Assembly (NCBI GenBank): GCA_965228425.1
Contig: OZ245815.1
Coordinates: forward strand, 1,550,001 to 1,614,000
Direction of reading: 5' to 3'
DNA: 64,000 bases
Source of the DNA: JAJFJD01 sp965228425
Lineage (GTDB): Bacteria; Pseudomonadota; Alphaproteobacteria; UBA8366
Part shown: positions 23,501-28,529 of the stretch, piece by piece
Layout: every line of letters begins with the position of its first letter
Position numbering within the stretch: position 1 is the stretch's first letter
The notes under the pieces: generated by a model
Databases searched by the model: none
What the model was told of the DNA's origin: nothing
Seen by the model: only the letters and a program-made list of their open reading frames with translations
Position numbers and translations under genes: made by a program

Positions 23501-24757
23501 ACGGTTTCGACCTCGGCTGACACGCCGTACGAGCTGAGCTTCGACGTTTCGCCGCGGCCAGGCTTCGAGTCCTATATGGACTTCGAGGTTAGCGCGATCG
23601 ACGTGTCGACCGGCACCGTTCTTAAGACCGTCGCGATCGAGTGGGACGGAAACACCGTCAGTGAAATGACGTGGGAACAGCATTCCATCGAATTCGTCGG
23701 GACCGGCGGCGACGTGCGGCTTGTGTTCACGGACACCGGCGCGGTGCACGGAAGTGGCCGTGGCGCCTTCGTCGACGATATCCGTTTCTCGCAATCCAGC
23801 GGGTTCGCCGGGGGCGCGGCAATTGCCATGTCGGCCTTGATCGCGGTTAGCCTGACCGATACCGATGGATCGGAAAACCTCGGCAATATCGAGATTGCCA
23901 ACATTCCGACCGGTGGGGTTCTTGAGGTCAGCGGCGTGGCCGTCAGTGTGGTGGACGGTGTTGCGACCGTGACGCCGGCGCAGTTGCCCAACCTCACATT
24001 CACGGCGCCTGATGGATTCACCGGTGATTTGGACCTTGAAGTGACGGCGACCAGCGCCGAAACGTCGAACGGGAATACCGCCTCGACCACGGACACGCTG
24101 ACGATGACCATCGTGTCCAACGACGAGAACTTCGATTCATCCGGATCTTCGTCCAGCACGACGGTGAACGGCGATTCTGGCGACAACACGCTGTATGGCG
24201 GGGCTGGAAACGACACGCTGAACGGCGGCGACGGCAACGATGTCCTGTACGGTGGCAGCGGCAACGACACGCTGAATGGCGATGCCGGCCACGACACGCT
24301 GCTGGGCGGCGACGGCAACGATATTCTCAATGGCGGTGCGGGCGACGACTTCCTGCTCGGCGGCGAGGGCAACGACACGCTCGACGGCGGCGCCGGGGAC
24401 GACGTGCTTTACGGCGGTGCCGGTGACGATAGCCTGACCGGCGGGGCCGGCGATGACGTTCTGACCGGTGGTCTTGGGGCCGATACCGCGATCGGCGGTG
24501 ACGGCGACGATATTTATATCTTCGGTAACGGCGACGGGGCCGACAGTTTTGCCGGCGGCGGGGGCGCATGGACGGATGCGATCGAACTCAGCGGTCACGA
24601 CGGGGCTGCCGCCTTCTCGGACTGGACGCTTGCGGGTGCCACCGTTGTCGAGACCGGATCGGACTATCTGGTCTTGAGCGAGAACTCCGCGGGCACCATT
24701 ACGATGGATGACGGTTCCGAGATTACCTTTACGGGCGTCGACCGTATCGAGTGGTAG
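8570..24757 (+). CDS. Giant cadherin-repeat RTX adhesin, type I secreted
   Basis: A 5395-residue extracellular protein, the largest gene in the window. In order: an acidic N-terminal region (1-182) without signal peptide; 40 tandem cadherin-like repeats (about 183-4409); Ig-like T1SS repeats with GVPTGATLSAG motifs; two lectin-like jelly-roll inserts (nucleotides about 22420-22932 and 23299-23810, the second with an ELWHEDD motif); a block of GGxGxD RTX nonapeptides (24171-24545); and a C-terminal secretion region ending in DRIEW. Repeats keep cadherin calcium-type residues (DADATD, LDFE). RTX repeats and absent Sec signal indicate type I export, most likely by the divergent ABC/HlyD genes. 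ATG 8570 is chosen over an in-frame TTG at 8561. Role in surface attachment or biofilm is inferred from architecture. No LapG-like retention system was seen. Confidence 0.92.
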   Translation: MSDSTKPDDPSTEGTALSELLIPETSPSDEREDRRHGTGEGSRGGDEELERGQSLVNVHQGSREEPDPTADVVVDATGAAPAAQGLEVDPATIGFAVIVPTLPDVGPGVSVIVRITQVPDTLILSAGTAKGGGVVELTPDELPGLFALPVNSSSAAAPQPFGVEIVLTNTETGQQEIISSTIGAVQDGDAAANQVMDGAANGSAVGLTAVALDPDAGDTVTYSLTDDAGGRFAIDPSTGVITVADSSLLDSSVTPSHTVTIEATSSDGSSSTETFTINVTNGAPVGPVSDSDGTANTISESVANGTAVGLTGLATDADATDTVTYSLTNNAGGRFTIDANTGVVTVADTSLLDFETATSHTVTIQATSTDGSTSTETFTINLTDDTSEAAVGPVTDSDGTANTISESVSNGTAVGLTGLATDADATDTVTYSLTDNAGGRFAIDTNTGVVTVADTSLLDFETATSHTVTIQATSTDGSTSTETFTINLTDDTSEAAVGPVTDSDGTANTISESVANGAAVGLTGLATDADATDTVTYSLTDNAGGRFAIDANTGVVTVADTSLLDFETATSHTVTIQATSTDGSTSTETFTINLTDDTSEAAVGPVTDSDGTANTISESVANGTAVGLTGLATDADATDTVTYSLTDNAGGRFAIDTNTGVVTVADTSLLDFETATSHTVTIQATSTDGSTSTETFTINLTDDTSEAAVGPVTDSDGTANTISESVANGAAVGLTGLATDADATDTVTYSLTDNAGGRFAIDANTGVVTVADTSLLDFETATSHTVTIQATSTDGSTSTETFTINLTDDTSEAAVGPVTDSDGTANTISESVSNGTAVGLTGLATDADATDTVTYSLTDNAGGRFAIDANTGVVTVADTSLLDYETATSHTVTIQATSTDGSTSTQTFTINLTDDTSEAAVGPVTDSDGTANAISESVANGAAVGLTGLATDADATDTVTYSLTDNAGGRFAIDANTGVVTVADTSLLDFETATSHTVTIQATSTDGSTSTETFTINLTDDTSEAAVGPVTDSDGTANAISESVANGAAVGLTGLATDADATDTVTYSLTDNAGGRFAIDTNTGVVTVADTSLLDFETATSHTVTIQATSTDGSTSTETFTINLTDDTSEAAVGPVTDSDGTANTISESVSNGTAVGLTGLATDTDATDTVTYSLTDNAGGRFAIDANTGVVTVADTSLLDFETATSHTVTIQATSTDGSTSTETFTINLTDDTSEAAVGPVTDSDGTANTISESVANGAAVGLTGLATDADATDTVTYSLTDNAGGRFTIDTNTGVVTVADTSLLDFETATSHTVTIQATSTDGSTSTEAFTINLTDDTSEAAVGPVTDSDGTANSVSELALNGSAVGLTGLATDADATDTVTYSLTDNAGGRFAIDANTGVVTVADTSLLDFETATNHTVTVQATSSDGSTSTETFTINLTDANENGVGPISDADISANTISESVTNGAIVGLTALASDPDTTDTVTYSLADNAGGRFAIDANTGVVTVADTSLLDYETATSHTVTIQATSTDGSTSTETFTINLTDDTSEAAVGPVTDSDGTANTISESVANGAAVGLTGLATDADATDTVTYSLTNNAGGRFAIDSNTGVVTVADTSLLDYETATSHTVTIQATSTDGSTSTETFTINLTDDTSEAAVGPVTDSDGTANTISESVANGAAVGLTGLATDADATDTVTYSLTDNAGGRFAIDANTGVVTVADTSLLDYETATSHTVTIQATSTDGSTSTETFTINLTDDTSEAAVGPVTDSDGTANTISESVANGTAVGLTGLATDADATDTVTYSLTDNAGGRFTINANTGVVTVADTSLLDYETATSHTVTVQATSTDGSTSTETFTINLTDDTSEAAVGPVTDSDGTANTISESVANGSAVGLTGLATDADATDTVTYSLTDNAGGRFAIDANTGVVTVADTSLLDFETATSHTVTIQATSTDGSTSTETFTINLTDDTSEAAVGPVTDSDGTANTISESVANGTAVGLTGLATDADATDTVTYSLTDNAGGRFAIDANTGVVTVADTSLLDYETATSHTVTIQATSTDGSTSTQTFTINLTDDTSEAAVGPVTDSDGTANAISESVANGAAVGLTGLATDADATDTVTYSLTDNAGGRFAIDANTGVVTVADTSLLDFETATSHTVTIQATSTDGSTSTETFTINLTDDTSEAAVGPVTDSDGTANTISESVANGSAVGLTGLATDADATDTVTYSLTDNAGGRFAIDANTGVVTVADTSLLDFETATSHTVTIQATSTDGSTSTETFTINLTDDTSEAAVGPVTDSDGTANTISESVANGAAVGLTGLATDADATDTVTYSLTNNAGGRFAIDANTGVVTVADTSLLDYETATSHTVTIQATSTDGSTSTETFTINLTDDTSEAAVGPVTDSDGTANTISESVANGAAVGLTGLATDADATDTVTYSLTDNAGGRFTIDTNTGVVTVADTSLLDFETATSHTVTIQATSTDGSTSTETFTINLTDDTSEAAVGPVTDSDGTANTISESVANGAAVGLTGLATDTDATDTVTYSLTDNVGGRFAIDTNTGVVTVADTSLLDYETATNHTVTIQATSTDGSTSTETFTINLTDDTSEAAVGPVTDSDGTANTISESVANGTAVGLTGLATDADATDTVTYSLTDNAGGRFAIDANTGVVTVADTSLLDFETATSHTVTIQATSTDGSTSTETFTINLTDDTSEAAVGPVTDSDGTANTISESVANGTAVGLTGLATDADATDTVTYSLTDNAGGRFAIDTNTGVVTVADTSLLDFETATSHTVTIQATSTDGSTSTETFIINLTDDTSEAAVGPVTDSDGTANTISESLANGAAVGLTGLATDADATDTVTYSLTDNAGGRFAIDANTGVVTVADTSLLDYETATSHTVTIQATSTDGSTSTETFTINLTDDTSEAAVGPVTDSDGTANTISESVANGAAVGLTGLATDADATDTVTYSLTDNAGGRFAIDTNTGVATVADTSLLDYETATSHTVTIQATSTDGSTSTETFTINLTDDTSEAAVGPVTDSDGTANTISESVSNGTAVGLTGLATDADATDTVTYSLTDNAGGRFAIDTNTGVVTVADTSLLDYETATSHTVTIQATSTDGSTSTETFTINLTDDTSEAAVGPVTDSDGTANTISESVANGAAVGLTGLATDADATDTVTYSLTDNAGGRFAIDANTGVVTVADTSLLDFETATSHTVTIQATSTDGSTSTETFTINLTDDTSEAAVGPVTDSDGTANTISESVANGAAVGLTGLATDADATDTVTYSLTDNAGGRFAIDTNTGVVTVADTSLLDYETATSHTVTIQATSTDGSTSTETFTINLTDDTSEAAVGPVTDSDGTANTISESVANGAAVGLTGLATDADATDTVTYSLTNNAGGRFAIDANTGVVTVADTSLLDFETATSHTVTIQATSTDGSTSTETFTINLTDDTSEAAVGPVTDSDGTANTISESVANGTAVGLTGLATDADATDTVTYSLTDNAGGRFAIDANTGVVTVADTSLLDFETATSHTVTVQATSTDGSTSTETFTINLTDDTSEAAVGPVTDSDGTANTISESVANGTAVGLTGLATDADATDTVTYSLTDNAGGRFAIDTNTGVVTVADTSLLDFETATSHTVTIQATSTDGSTSTETFTINLTDDTSEAAVGPVTDSDGTANTISESVANGAAVGLTGLATDADATDTVTYSLTDNAGGRFAIDTNTGVVTVADTSLLDYETATSHTVTIQATSTDGSTSTETFTINLTDDTSEAAVGPVTDSDGTANTISESVANGTAVGLTGLATDADATDTVTYSLTDNAGGRFTIDTNTGVVTVADTSLLDFETATSHTVTIQATSTDGSTSTETFTINLTDDTSEAAVGPVTDSDGTANTISESVSNGTAVGLTGLATDADATDTVTYSLTDNAGGRFAIDANTGVVTVADTSLLDFETATSHTVTIQATSTDGSTSTETFTINLTDDTSEAAVGPVTDSDGTANTISESVANGTAVGLTGLATDADATDTVTYSLTDNAGGRFAIDANTGVVTVADTSLLDYETATSHTVTIQATSTDGSTSTETFTINLTDDTSEAAVGPVTDSDGTANAISESVANGTAVGLTGLATDADATDTVTYSLTDNAGGRFAIDANTGVVTVADTSLLDFETATSHTVTIQATSTDGSTSTETFTINLTDDTSEAAVGPVTDSDGTANTISESVSNGTAVGLTGLATDADATDTVTYSLTDNAGGRFAIDANTGVVTVADTSLLDFETATSHTVTIQATSTDGSTSTETFTINLTDDTSEAAVGPVTDSDGTANTISESVANGTAVGLTGLATDADATDTVTYSLTDSAGGRFAIDTNTGVVTVADTSLLDFETATNHTVTIQATSTDGSTSTETFTIDLENVLEAPTMTTSDSTGNEDTAIALDIQPTFLDGGATHTVTITGVPTGATLSAGSDQGGGTWTLTPAQLTGLSVTPPNDSDVDFQLNVTITSDDGSGTLSNTPQTINVTVDPVADAPTLSVTDPASGTEDGSVAITFPSSITSLSGMPDFSVTVSGVPSGATLNVGTANSDGTWTLAADQLSDVYVTPPAGSDTSFQLTFDASANSSQTLIDTGFDSNADGFAYADDTFRSSSEPVYADGAYDSSGGNTGGGLTVDLGGVNNTDITDMSGGWQTTFNVSSTSSGTLTFRYRMNMDSSYESDEFSQVLVGIDGSLIGTGGNDYIAQLNGGGDTGWQQVTIDVGSLSPGSHTLTLGGYNNKKTTTSEDTQIQFDDVQLTTSGTSQVSETFDVSPDWVDLNISASLNDLDGSESLAITISNVPTGSTLSAGTDNGDGSWSLAPGDLTGLKMFPPANYSGTVQLTVTATSTDGTDTNSVADTIDVNVGAVADIPTLTLTDRDTSTQQFQSTFETGGSTSFVNGTVDGWSPGASNQIELWHEDDQPGVASDGDQFIEINFEGNGTFPDAGVVERTVSTSADTPYELSFDVSPRPGFESYMDFEVSAIDVSTGTVLKTVAIEWDGNTVSEMTWEQHSIEFVGTGGDVRLVFTDTGAVHGSGRGAFVDDIRFSQSSGFAGGAAIAMSALIAVSLTDTDGSENLGNIEIANIPTGGVLEVSGVAVSVVDGVATVTPAQLPNLTFTAPDGFTGDLDLEVTATSAETSNGNTASTTDTLTMTIVSNDENFDSSGSSSSTTVNGDSGDNTLYGGAGNDTLNGGDGNDVLYGGSGNDTLNGDAGHDTLLGGDGNDILNGGAGDDFLLGGEGNDTLDGGAGDDVLYGGAGDDSLTGGAGDDVLTGGLGADTAIGGDGDDIYIFGNGDGADSFAGGGGAWTDAIELSGHDGAAAFSDWTLAGATVVETGSDYLVLSENSAGTITMDDGSEITFTGVDRIEW
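9116..21796 (+). repeat. 40 tandem 318-bp cadherin-like repeat units
   Basis: Spacing of the DTVTYSL codons from 9221 (unit 1) to 21611 (unit 40) is 12390 bases. This equals 37 intervals of 318 bp, one of 309 bp (unit 1 to 2) and one of 315 bp (unit 12 to 13), so the array has 40 units. Unit protein sequence is about 106 residues, from GPVTDSDG to TFTINLT with linker DDTSEAAV. Most units differ by only a few residues (Ala/Thr/Ser before VGL, Ala/Thr after ID, Phe/Tyr in LDFE). Codon choice shuffles more widely than protein sequence. Units 1, 12 and 13 are clearly divergent. Confidence 0.95.
24171..24545 (+). repeat. RTX nonapeptide (GGxGxDxLx) calcium-binding block
   Basis: About a dozen successive GGxGxDxLx units (for example GGAGNDTLN, GGDGNDVLY) encoded near the 3' end of the adhesin gene. 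RTX repeats fold into a parallel beta-roll on binding calcium outside the cell and help drive type I secretion. They lie just before the uncleaved C-terminal secretion region. Confidence 0.93.
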
Positions 24758-24937
24758 GGGCGATCGACAGTCCGTCGGCCGGTAATTTAAGGTCTTAGTT
24801 CTTCTCTCAGAGTCGTTTCGGCCGTCTTTCGCGGAAAAGGGCTTTGCCTGATGCCCTATTTGTGCTGTATCGCCGCTCTATCGGTTCCTTGCAATCCATT
24901 CGGAATGGACGGAACTTTGAGTAGGTAGGGTAAGGCG

Positions 24938-26452
24938 ATGCCGCGCAATTACGTCGAGCGAATTCTGCGATCGAAGGTCTACGAACTGGCGCGCGAGACG
25001 CCGTTGGACCAAATGCCGATTCTTTCCGGTCGCCTGGACAACACCATCTTGTTGAAGCGCGAGGATCTGCAACCGGTCTTCTCGTTCAAGCTTCGCGGCG
25101 CCCACAATAAGATCGCCAATCTGGATGAGGCGTCCCGCGCCCGCGGGGTTGTGTGTGCGTCCGCTGGCAACCATGCGCAGGGCGTTGCCATGTCCGCCCG
25201 CAAACTTGGGTTGCGGGCGGTGATTGTTATGCCGGTCACGACACCGGCCATTAAGATCGACGCGGTGCGTCGCCTCGGTGGAGAGATCGTTCTTCATGGG
25301 ATGTCGGTGGACGAAGCCCGTGAGCATGCGGAAGAATTCGCCCGGTCCGAACGGATGACTTTCGTGCATCCGTATGATGACCCCGACGTCATCGCGGGGC
25401 AGGGTACCATTGCCATGGAGATCCTGCGCCAGCACAGCGAAGCGATCGACGCCATCTTTGTCGCGGTGGGCGGCGGTGGGTTGATCGCCGGCATCGCGGC
25501 TTACGTCAAATCGATATGGCCGCATATCAAGATCATCGGGGTCGAACCGGTCGATGCCGCCTGTATGCATGATGCATTGAAGGCCGGTCACCCGGTACGG
25601 CTGAATCATGTCGGGTTATTTGCCGACGGCGTCGCCGTGGCGCAGGTCGGTGACGAACCCTTTCGTATTGCACAGAAATGTGTCGACGAAGTTATCCTTG
25701 TGTCCACGGATGAAATCTGCGCCGCGGTGAAAGACATCTACGACGACACACGATCGATCGCCGAACCGGCCGGTGCCCTCGGAGTTGCCGGGCTCAAGGC
25801 CTATGTCGCGCGTGAGGATTCACATGGCAAAACCTATGTGACGCTGGATTGCGGCGCGAACGTCAATTTCGACCGGCTTCGGCATATCTCGGAACGGGCG
25901 GATATCGGCGAACAGAAAGAGGCGCTGCTGGCGGTGACGATCCCCGAACGGATCGGTAGCTTTCGAAAGTTCTGTCAGGTCGTCGGGAAGCGATCGGTCA
26001 CCGAGTTCAATTACCGCTATTCTGATCGGAACGATGCCCATATCTTCGTCGGCGTAGAATTGCGGAACGGCGTGCAGGATAAGATCGACCTGATCCGCGA
26101 ACTTGACGGCGAGGGATATCCGACCGTCGATATGACGGATAACGAACTGGCCAAACTGCATGTTCGCTACATGGTCGGTGGCCGGGCCCAGGTCATAAAA
26201 AACGAGCGGCTTTACCGTTTCGAGTTTCCCGAACGGCCGGGCGCGCTTCTCAACTTCCTCGACAATATGGGCGAGGGGTGGAACATCAGCCTCTTCCATT
26301 ATCGAAATCACGGGAACGCGTATGGACGGGTGCTGGTCGGCATGCAGGTCCCGGAGGGAGAGGACGATAAGTTCCAGAAATTCCTGCGGGACGTCGGGTA
26401 CCCAAGCGCCGACGAGACCGTAAACCCTGTCTACGACCTGTTCCTGAAATAG
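24938..26452 (+). CDS. ilvA: Threonine ammonia-lyase, biosynthetic
   Basis: A 504-residue PLP enzyme that deaminates threonine to 2-oxobutyrate, the committed step of isoleucine synthesis in the cytoplasm. The PLP lysine is Lys51 in SFKLRG, and the phosphate-binding glycine loop is VGGGGLIAG. The C-terminal 180 residues contain two ACT-like regulatory domains, the second starting near RLYRFEFPERPG, as in the long, isoleucine-feedback-regulated form (E. coli IlvA, 514 residues). This length and domain pattern separate it from the short catabolic form. ATG 24938 follows an AGGGTAAGG tract. It stands alone on its strand, 180 bp after the adhesin gene. Confidence 0.93.
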   Translation: MPRNYVERILRSKVYELARETPLDQMPILSGRLDNTILLKREDLQPVFSFKLRGAHNKIANLDEASRARGVVCASAGNHAQGVAMSARKLGLRAVIVMPVTTPAIKIDAVRRLGGEIVLHGMSVDEAREHAEEFARSERMTFVHPYDDPDVIAGQGTIAMEILRQHSEAIDAIFVAVGGGGLIAGIAAYVKSIWPHIKIIGVEPVDAACMHDALKAGHPVRLNHVGLFADGVAVAQVGDEPFRIAQKCVDEVILVSTDEICAAVKDIYDDTRSIAEPAGALGVAGLKAYVAREDSHGKTYVTLDCGANVNFDRLRHISERADIGEQKEALLAVTIPERIGSFRKFCQVVGKRSVTEFNYRYSDRNDAHIFVGVELRNGVQDKIDLIRELDGEGYPTVDMTDNELAKLHVRYMVGGRAQVIKNERLYRFEFPERPGALLNFLDNMGEGWNISLFHYRNHGNAYGRVLVGMQVPEGEDDKFQKFLRDVGYPSADETVNPVYDLFLK

Positions 26453-26467
26453 CGCCGGAACGAGCCG

Positions 26468-26935
26468 CTATGCCCGGTTTGCGTCGGCTAGGATTCGTTT
26501 TTCCAGCGATCGGGTCGCTTGCCCGTTAACCGGCAGGTTCTTACTTTTCTGATACTGCCGAATGGCCAACTTGGTCCTCTGGCCGGCGATTCCGTCGACC
26601 GGGCCCGGATCGTATCCCAAGCGCGCTAAACCGGATTGAATGTTACGAACGAAGGATTGGCCCTTGGCGGCTTTCGCGGTCGAAGATCCCGACCCCCATT
26701 CCCAAATGGGTCGGCCGAGATTAAAATTACTGTTGTCGGTTAGAGCGCCGGTGATGCCGCCTGCGCCCGCACCAATCAATGCGCCCTGTACGACCGTCAG
26801 GCCGGTGACCGCGCCGATAATCGCGCCGGCGCCCGCGCCGATTCCCGATCCGGTCACCGCACGCTCGCCCGGGGTCGAACCACAACCCGCAATGAACAGT
26901 GCCAGTGCAATTGATGTTATTGCCTTGCGGTGCAT
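26468..26935 (-). CDS. Glycine-zipper lipoprotein with peptidoglycan-binding domain
   Basis: A 155-residue lipoprotein. The signal peptide ends in lipobox IAGC (Cys18), followed by a glycine-zipper stretch at about 30-65 (GSGIGAGAGAIIGA and GALIGAGAGG). From about residue 95 comes a PG_binding_1-type helical domain with LARLGYDPGPVDG and the usual TKxAIRxYQ motif. It could tether the outer membrane to peptidoglycan. An AGGAGG Shine-Dalgarno lies seven bases before ATG 26935. It converges on ilvA with a 15-bp gap and diverges from the HicB-like gene. Confidence 0.85.
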   Translation of the reverse strand: MHRKAITSIALALFIAGCGSTPGERAVTGSGIGAGAGAIIGAVTGLTVVQGALIGAGAGGITGALTDNSNFNLGRPIWEWGSGSSTAKAAKGQSFVRNIQSGLARLGYDPGPVDGIAGQRTKLAIRQYQKSKNLPVNGQATRSLEKRILADANRA

Positions 26936-27111
26936 CCGCTCCTCCTGTCTTTATCTTTACGCGGCGGTAACCGTTGTGTTGCAAATTCCCACTACTGTGA
27001 TGGTCATTACAATCCAATGATACATTTCGTTGCTATCATGAGATTCTGGCAGCAATACGGCGAAATCCGGCTGCGTCAGTTTTGGCGCATGAATTTGAAT
27101 ACACAGGCTCA

Positions 27112-27411
27112 ATGATGGTGTCCTACCCGATCGAACTGTTGGAAGAGGCTGACGGGACCTATCGGGTCGCATCGCCGCATTTCCCCGAGTTGGTCACCTA
27201 TGGCGAGAGCGAACCCGACGCATTGATGCATGCGCTTTACGCGCTGGAAGAGGTCATTACTCAACGTATCGCGAAACGTGAAATTGTTCCGGTCCCAATC
27301 AAGCCGGCGCCCGACCTGCAGCCGGTGGAACTGCCGAAACAGATTGCCGGGTTGCTCGAACTGTACTGGCGCTACAATCTGGGCGCCTTTGCACCCGAAC
27401 GTCCGGAATAA
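27112..27411 (+). CDS. HicB-like protein without partner HicA or HTH
   Basis: A 99-residue protein whose first 60 residues match the partial RNase H fold of HicB antitoxins: YPIELLEE-DGTYRVASPHFPELVTYGES, then a helix with EALxxALYALEEVI. HicB proteins usually end in a DNA-binding HTH or ribbon-helix-helix domain. Here the protein stops soon after VELPKQIAGLLELYWRYN, just where that HTH would begin, with no frameshift continuation visible. No HicA-type double-stranded RNA-binding toxin gene is next to it. It may be a stand-alone HicB-like regulator or a relic of a toxin-antitoxin pair. Start: ATG 27112 (or 27115), with AGG five bases before; an in-frame TTG at 27082 is less likely. Confidence 0.7.
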   Translation: MMVSYPIELLEEADGTYRVASPHFPELVTYGESEPDALMHALYALEEVITQRIAKREIVPVPIKPAPDLQPVELPKQIAGLLELYWRYNLGAFAPERPE

Positions 27412-27526
27412 GTGACAGTTTTAAGAATTCATTCAATGTGATTTGTGAGTTCCGCCCTCCCCGTGGTACCGGGGCGGCGAGCGGCCGATCTAGCGCTCGG
27501 CCGATGCTTGTAAACAGGAGACATAG

Positions 27527-28519
27527 TTGAAACTCGCCGTCGCCTTTTCCGCTCTGCTGGGGCTGGCCGTTGTCACGCTGCTTATCGGGTATTTCGGTTT
27601 TGGTGCCGTCGGCGAGGCGTTTCTGAGCGCGGGCTGGGGCATGGTTGTGATTGCCTGCTATCACGTGGTGTCCCTCGGATGTGCCGCGATGGGCTGGCGC
27701 ACGCTCGTACAGCGAACATGGCAGGCGCCATTTCTTCTCTATCTGTGGGCACGCTGGATTCGTGAATCGGTAAATGGGCTTATGCCGGTCGGACAGGTCG
27801 GCGGCGATATCGTTGGCGCCCGCCTGTTGGCGATACGGGGCGCCGGTGCGGCCGTTGCGGGCGCCGGTGCGGTCGTGGACAAGACGGTCGAAGTGTTTAG
27901 CCAGTTCGTCTTCTCACTCCTCGGCGTTGCGTTGTTGCTGTATGTCAGCGCGGAGAAATCGCTAGGATGGTCGGTGGCGATCGGGCTTCTCATCTTCGCA
28001 CCGCTGCTGATTGGTTTTGTCGTCGCGCAGCGTATGGGCATGTTCCGATTGCTGGAACGGTTCCTGCTGAAGCTGGAGAGCAAGTCGAGTTGGTTGAGCT
28101 TGGGCGACGTATCTGGCCTGCACGATACCATTCTTAAACTCTATGGCGATCGCCGTGCTCTCATACAGAGTTTCGCATTCCATCTGCTGACGTGGATCAT
28201 TGGCATCGGCGAGGTCTGGTTGACCGCCTATTTCATGGGATTCGAACTTGGATTGCTCGAAGCGGCGATCATCGAAAGTCTCGCGCAAGCCGTTCGCAGT
28301 GCAGGGTTTGTCATTCCGGGATCGCTCGGCGTCCAGGAGGGCGGATATCTGCTCTTCGGCACGATGTTCGGTTTGAGTCCCGAGGTCGCTCTGGGGCTAT
28401 CGCTGGTGCGGCGAGTACGGCAGTTACTGCTCGGGATACCGGGTCTGATTGCTTGGCAGATAAGCGAAGGCCAGCGGCTGGCGTTGGCGCGGCGGCATCC
28501 GCCCACGGCGCCGGATTAA
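27527..28519 (+). CDS. Lysylphosphatidylglycerol synthase TM-type flippase-like membrane protein (HpnL/YbhN-like)
   Basis: A 330-residue inner membrane protein with about eight predicted helices, of the LPG_synthase_TM/UPF0104 family. Family hallmarks seen are MPVGQVGGD near residue 88 and the late motif IPGSLGVQEGGY near residue 265. Members are flippase-like, or include hopanoid-associated HpnL; no hopanoid gene is nearby, so the substrate is open. It begins with TTG 27527 behind AGGAG (27516-27520); no in-frame ATG would keep the first helix. It converges on the adenylate cyclase gene with an 11-bp gap. Confidence 0.8.
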   Translation: MKLAVAFSALLGLAVVTLLIGYFGFGAVGEAFLSAGWGMVVIACYHVVSLGCAAMGWRTLVQRTWQAPFLLYLWARWIRESVNGLMPVGQVGGDIVGARLLAIRGAGAAVAGAGAVVDKTVEVFSQFVFSLLGVALLLYVSAEKSLGWSVAIGLLIFAPLLIGFVVAQRMGMFRLLERFLLKLESKSSWLSLGDVSGLHDTILKLYGDRRALIQSFAFHLLTWIIGIGEVWLTAYFMGFELGLLEAAIIESLAQAVRSAGFVIPGSLGVQEGGYLLFGTMFGLSPEVALGLSLVRRVRQLLLGIPGLIAWQISEGQRLALARRHPPTAPD

Positions 28520-28529
28520 CACCGGCCGA

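Noticed and set aside
24758..24937. Terminator after the adhesin gene
   Set aside because: No stem followed by T-run was found; termination is likely Rho-dependent or uncertain.
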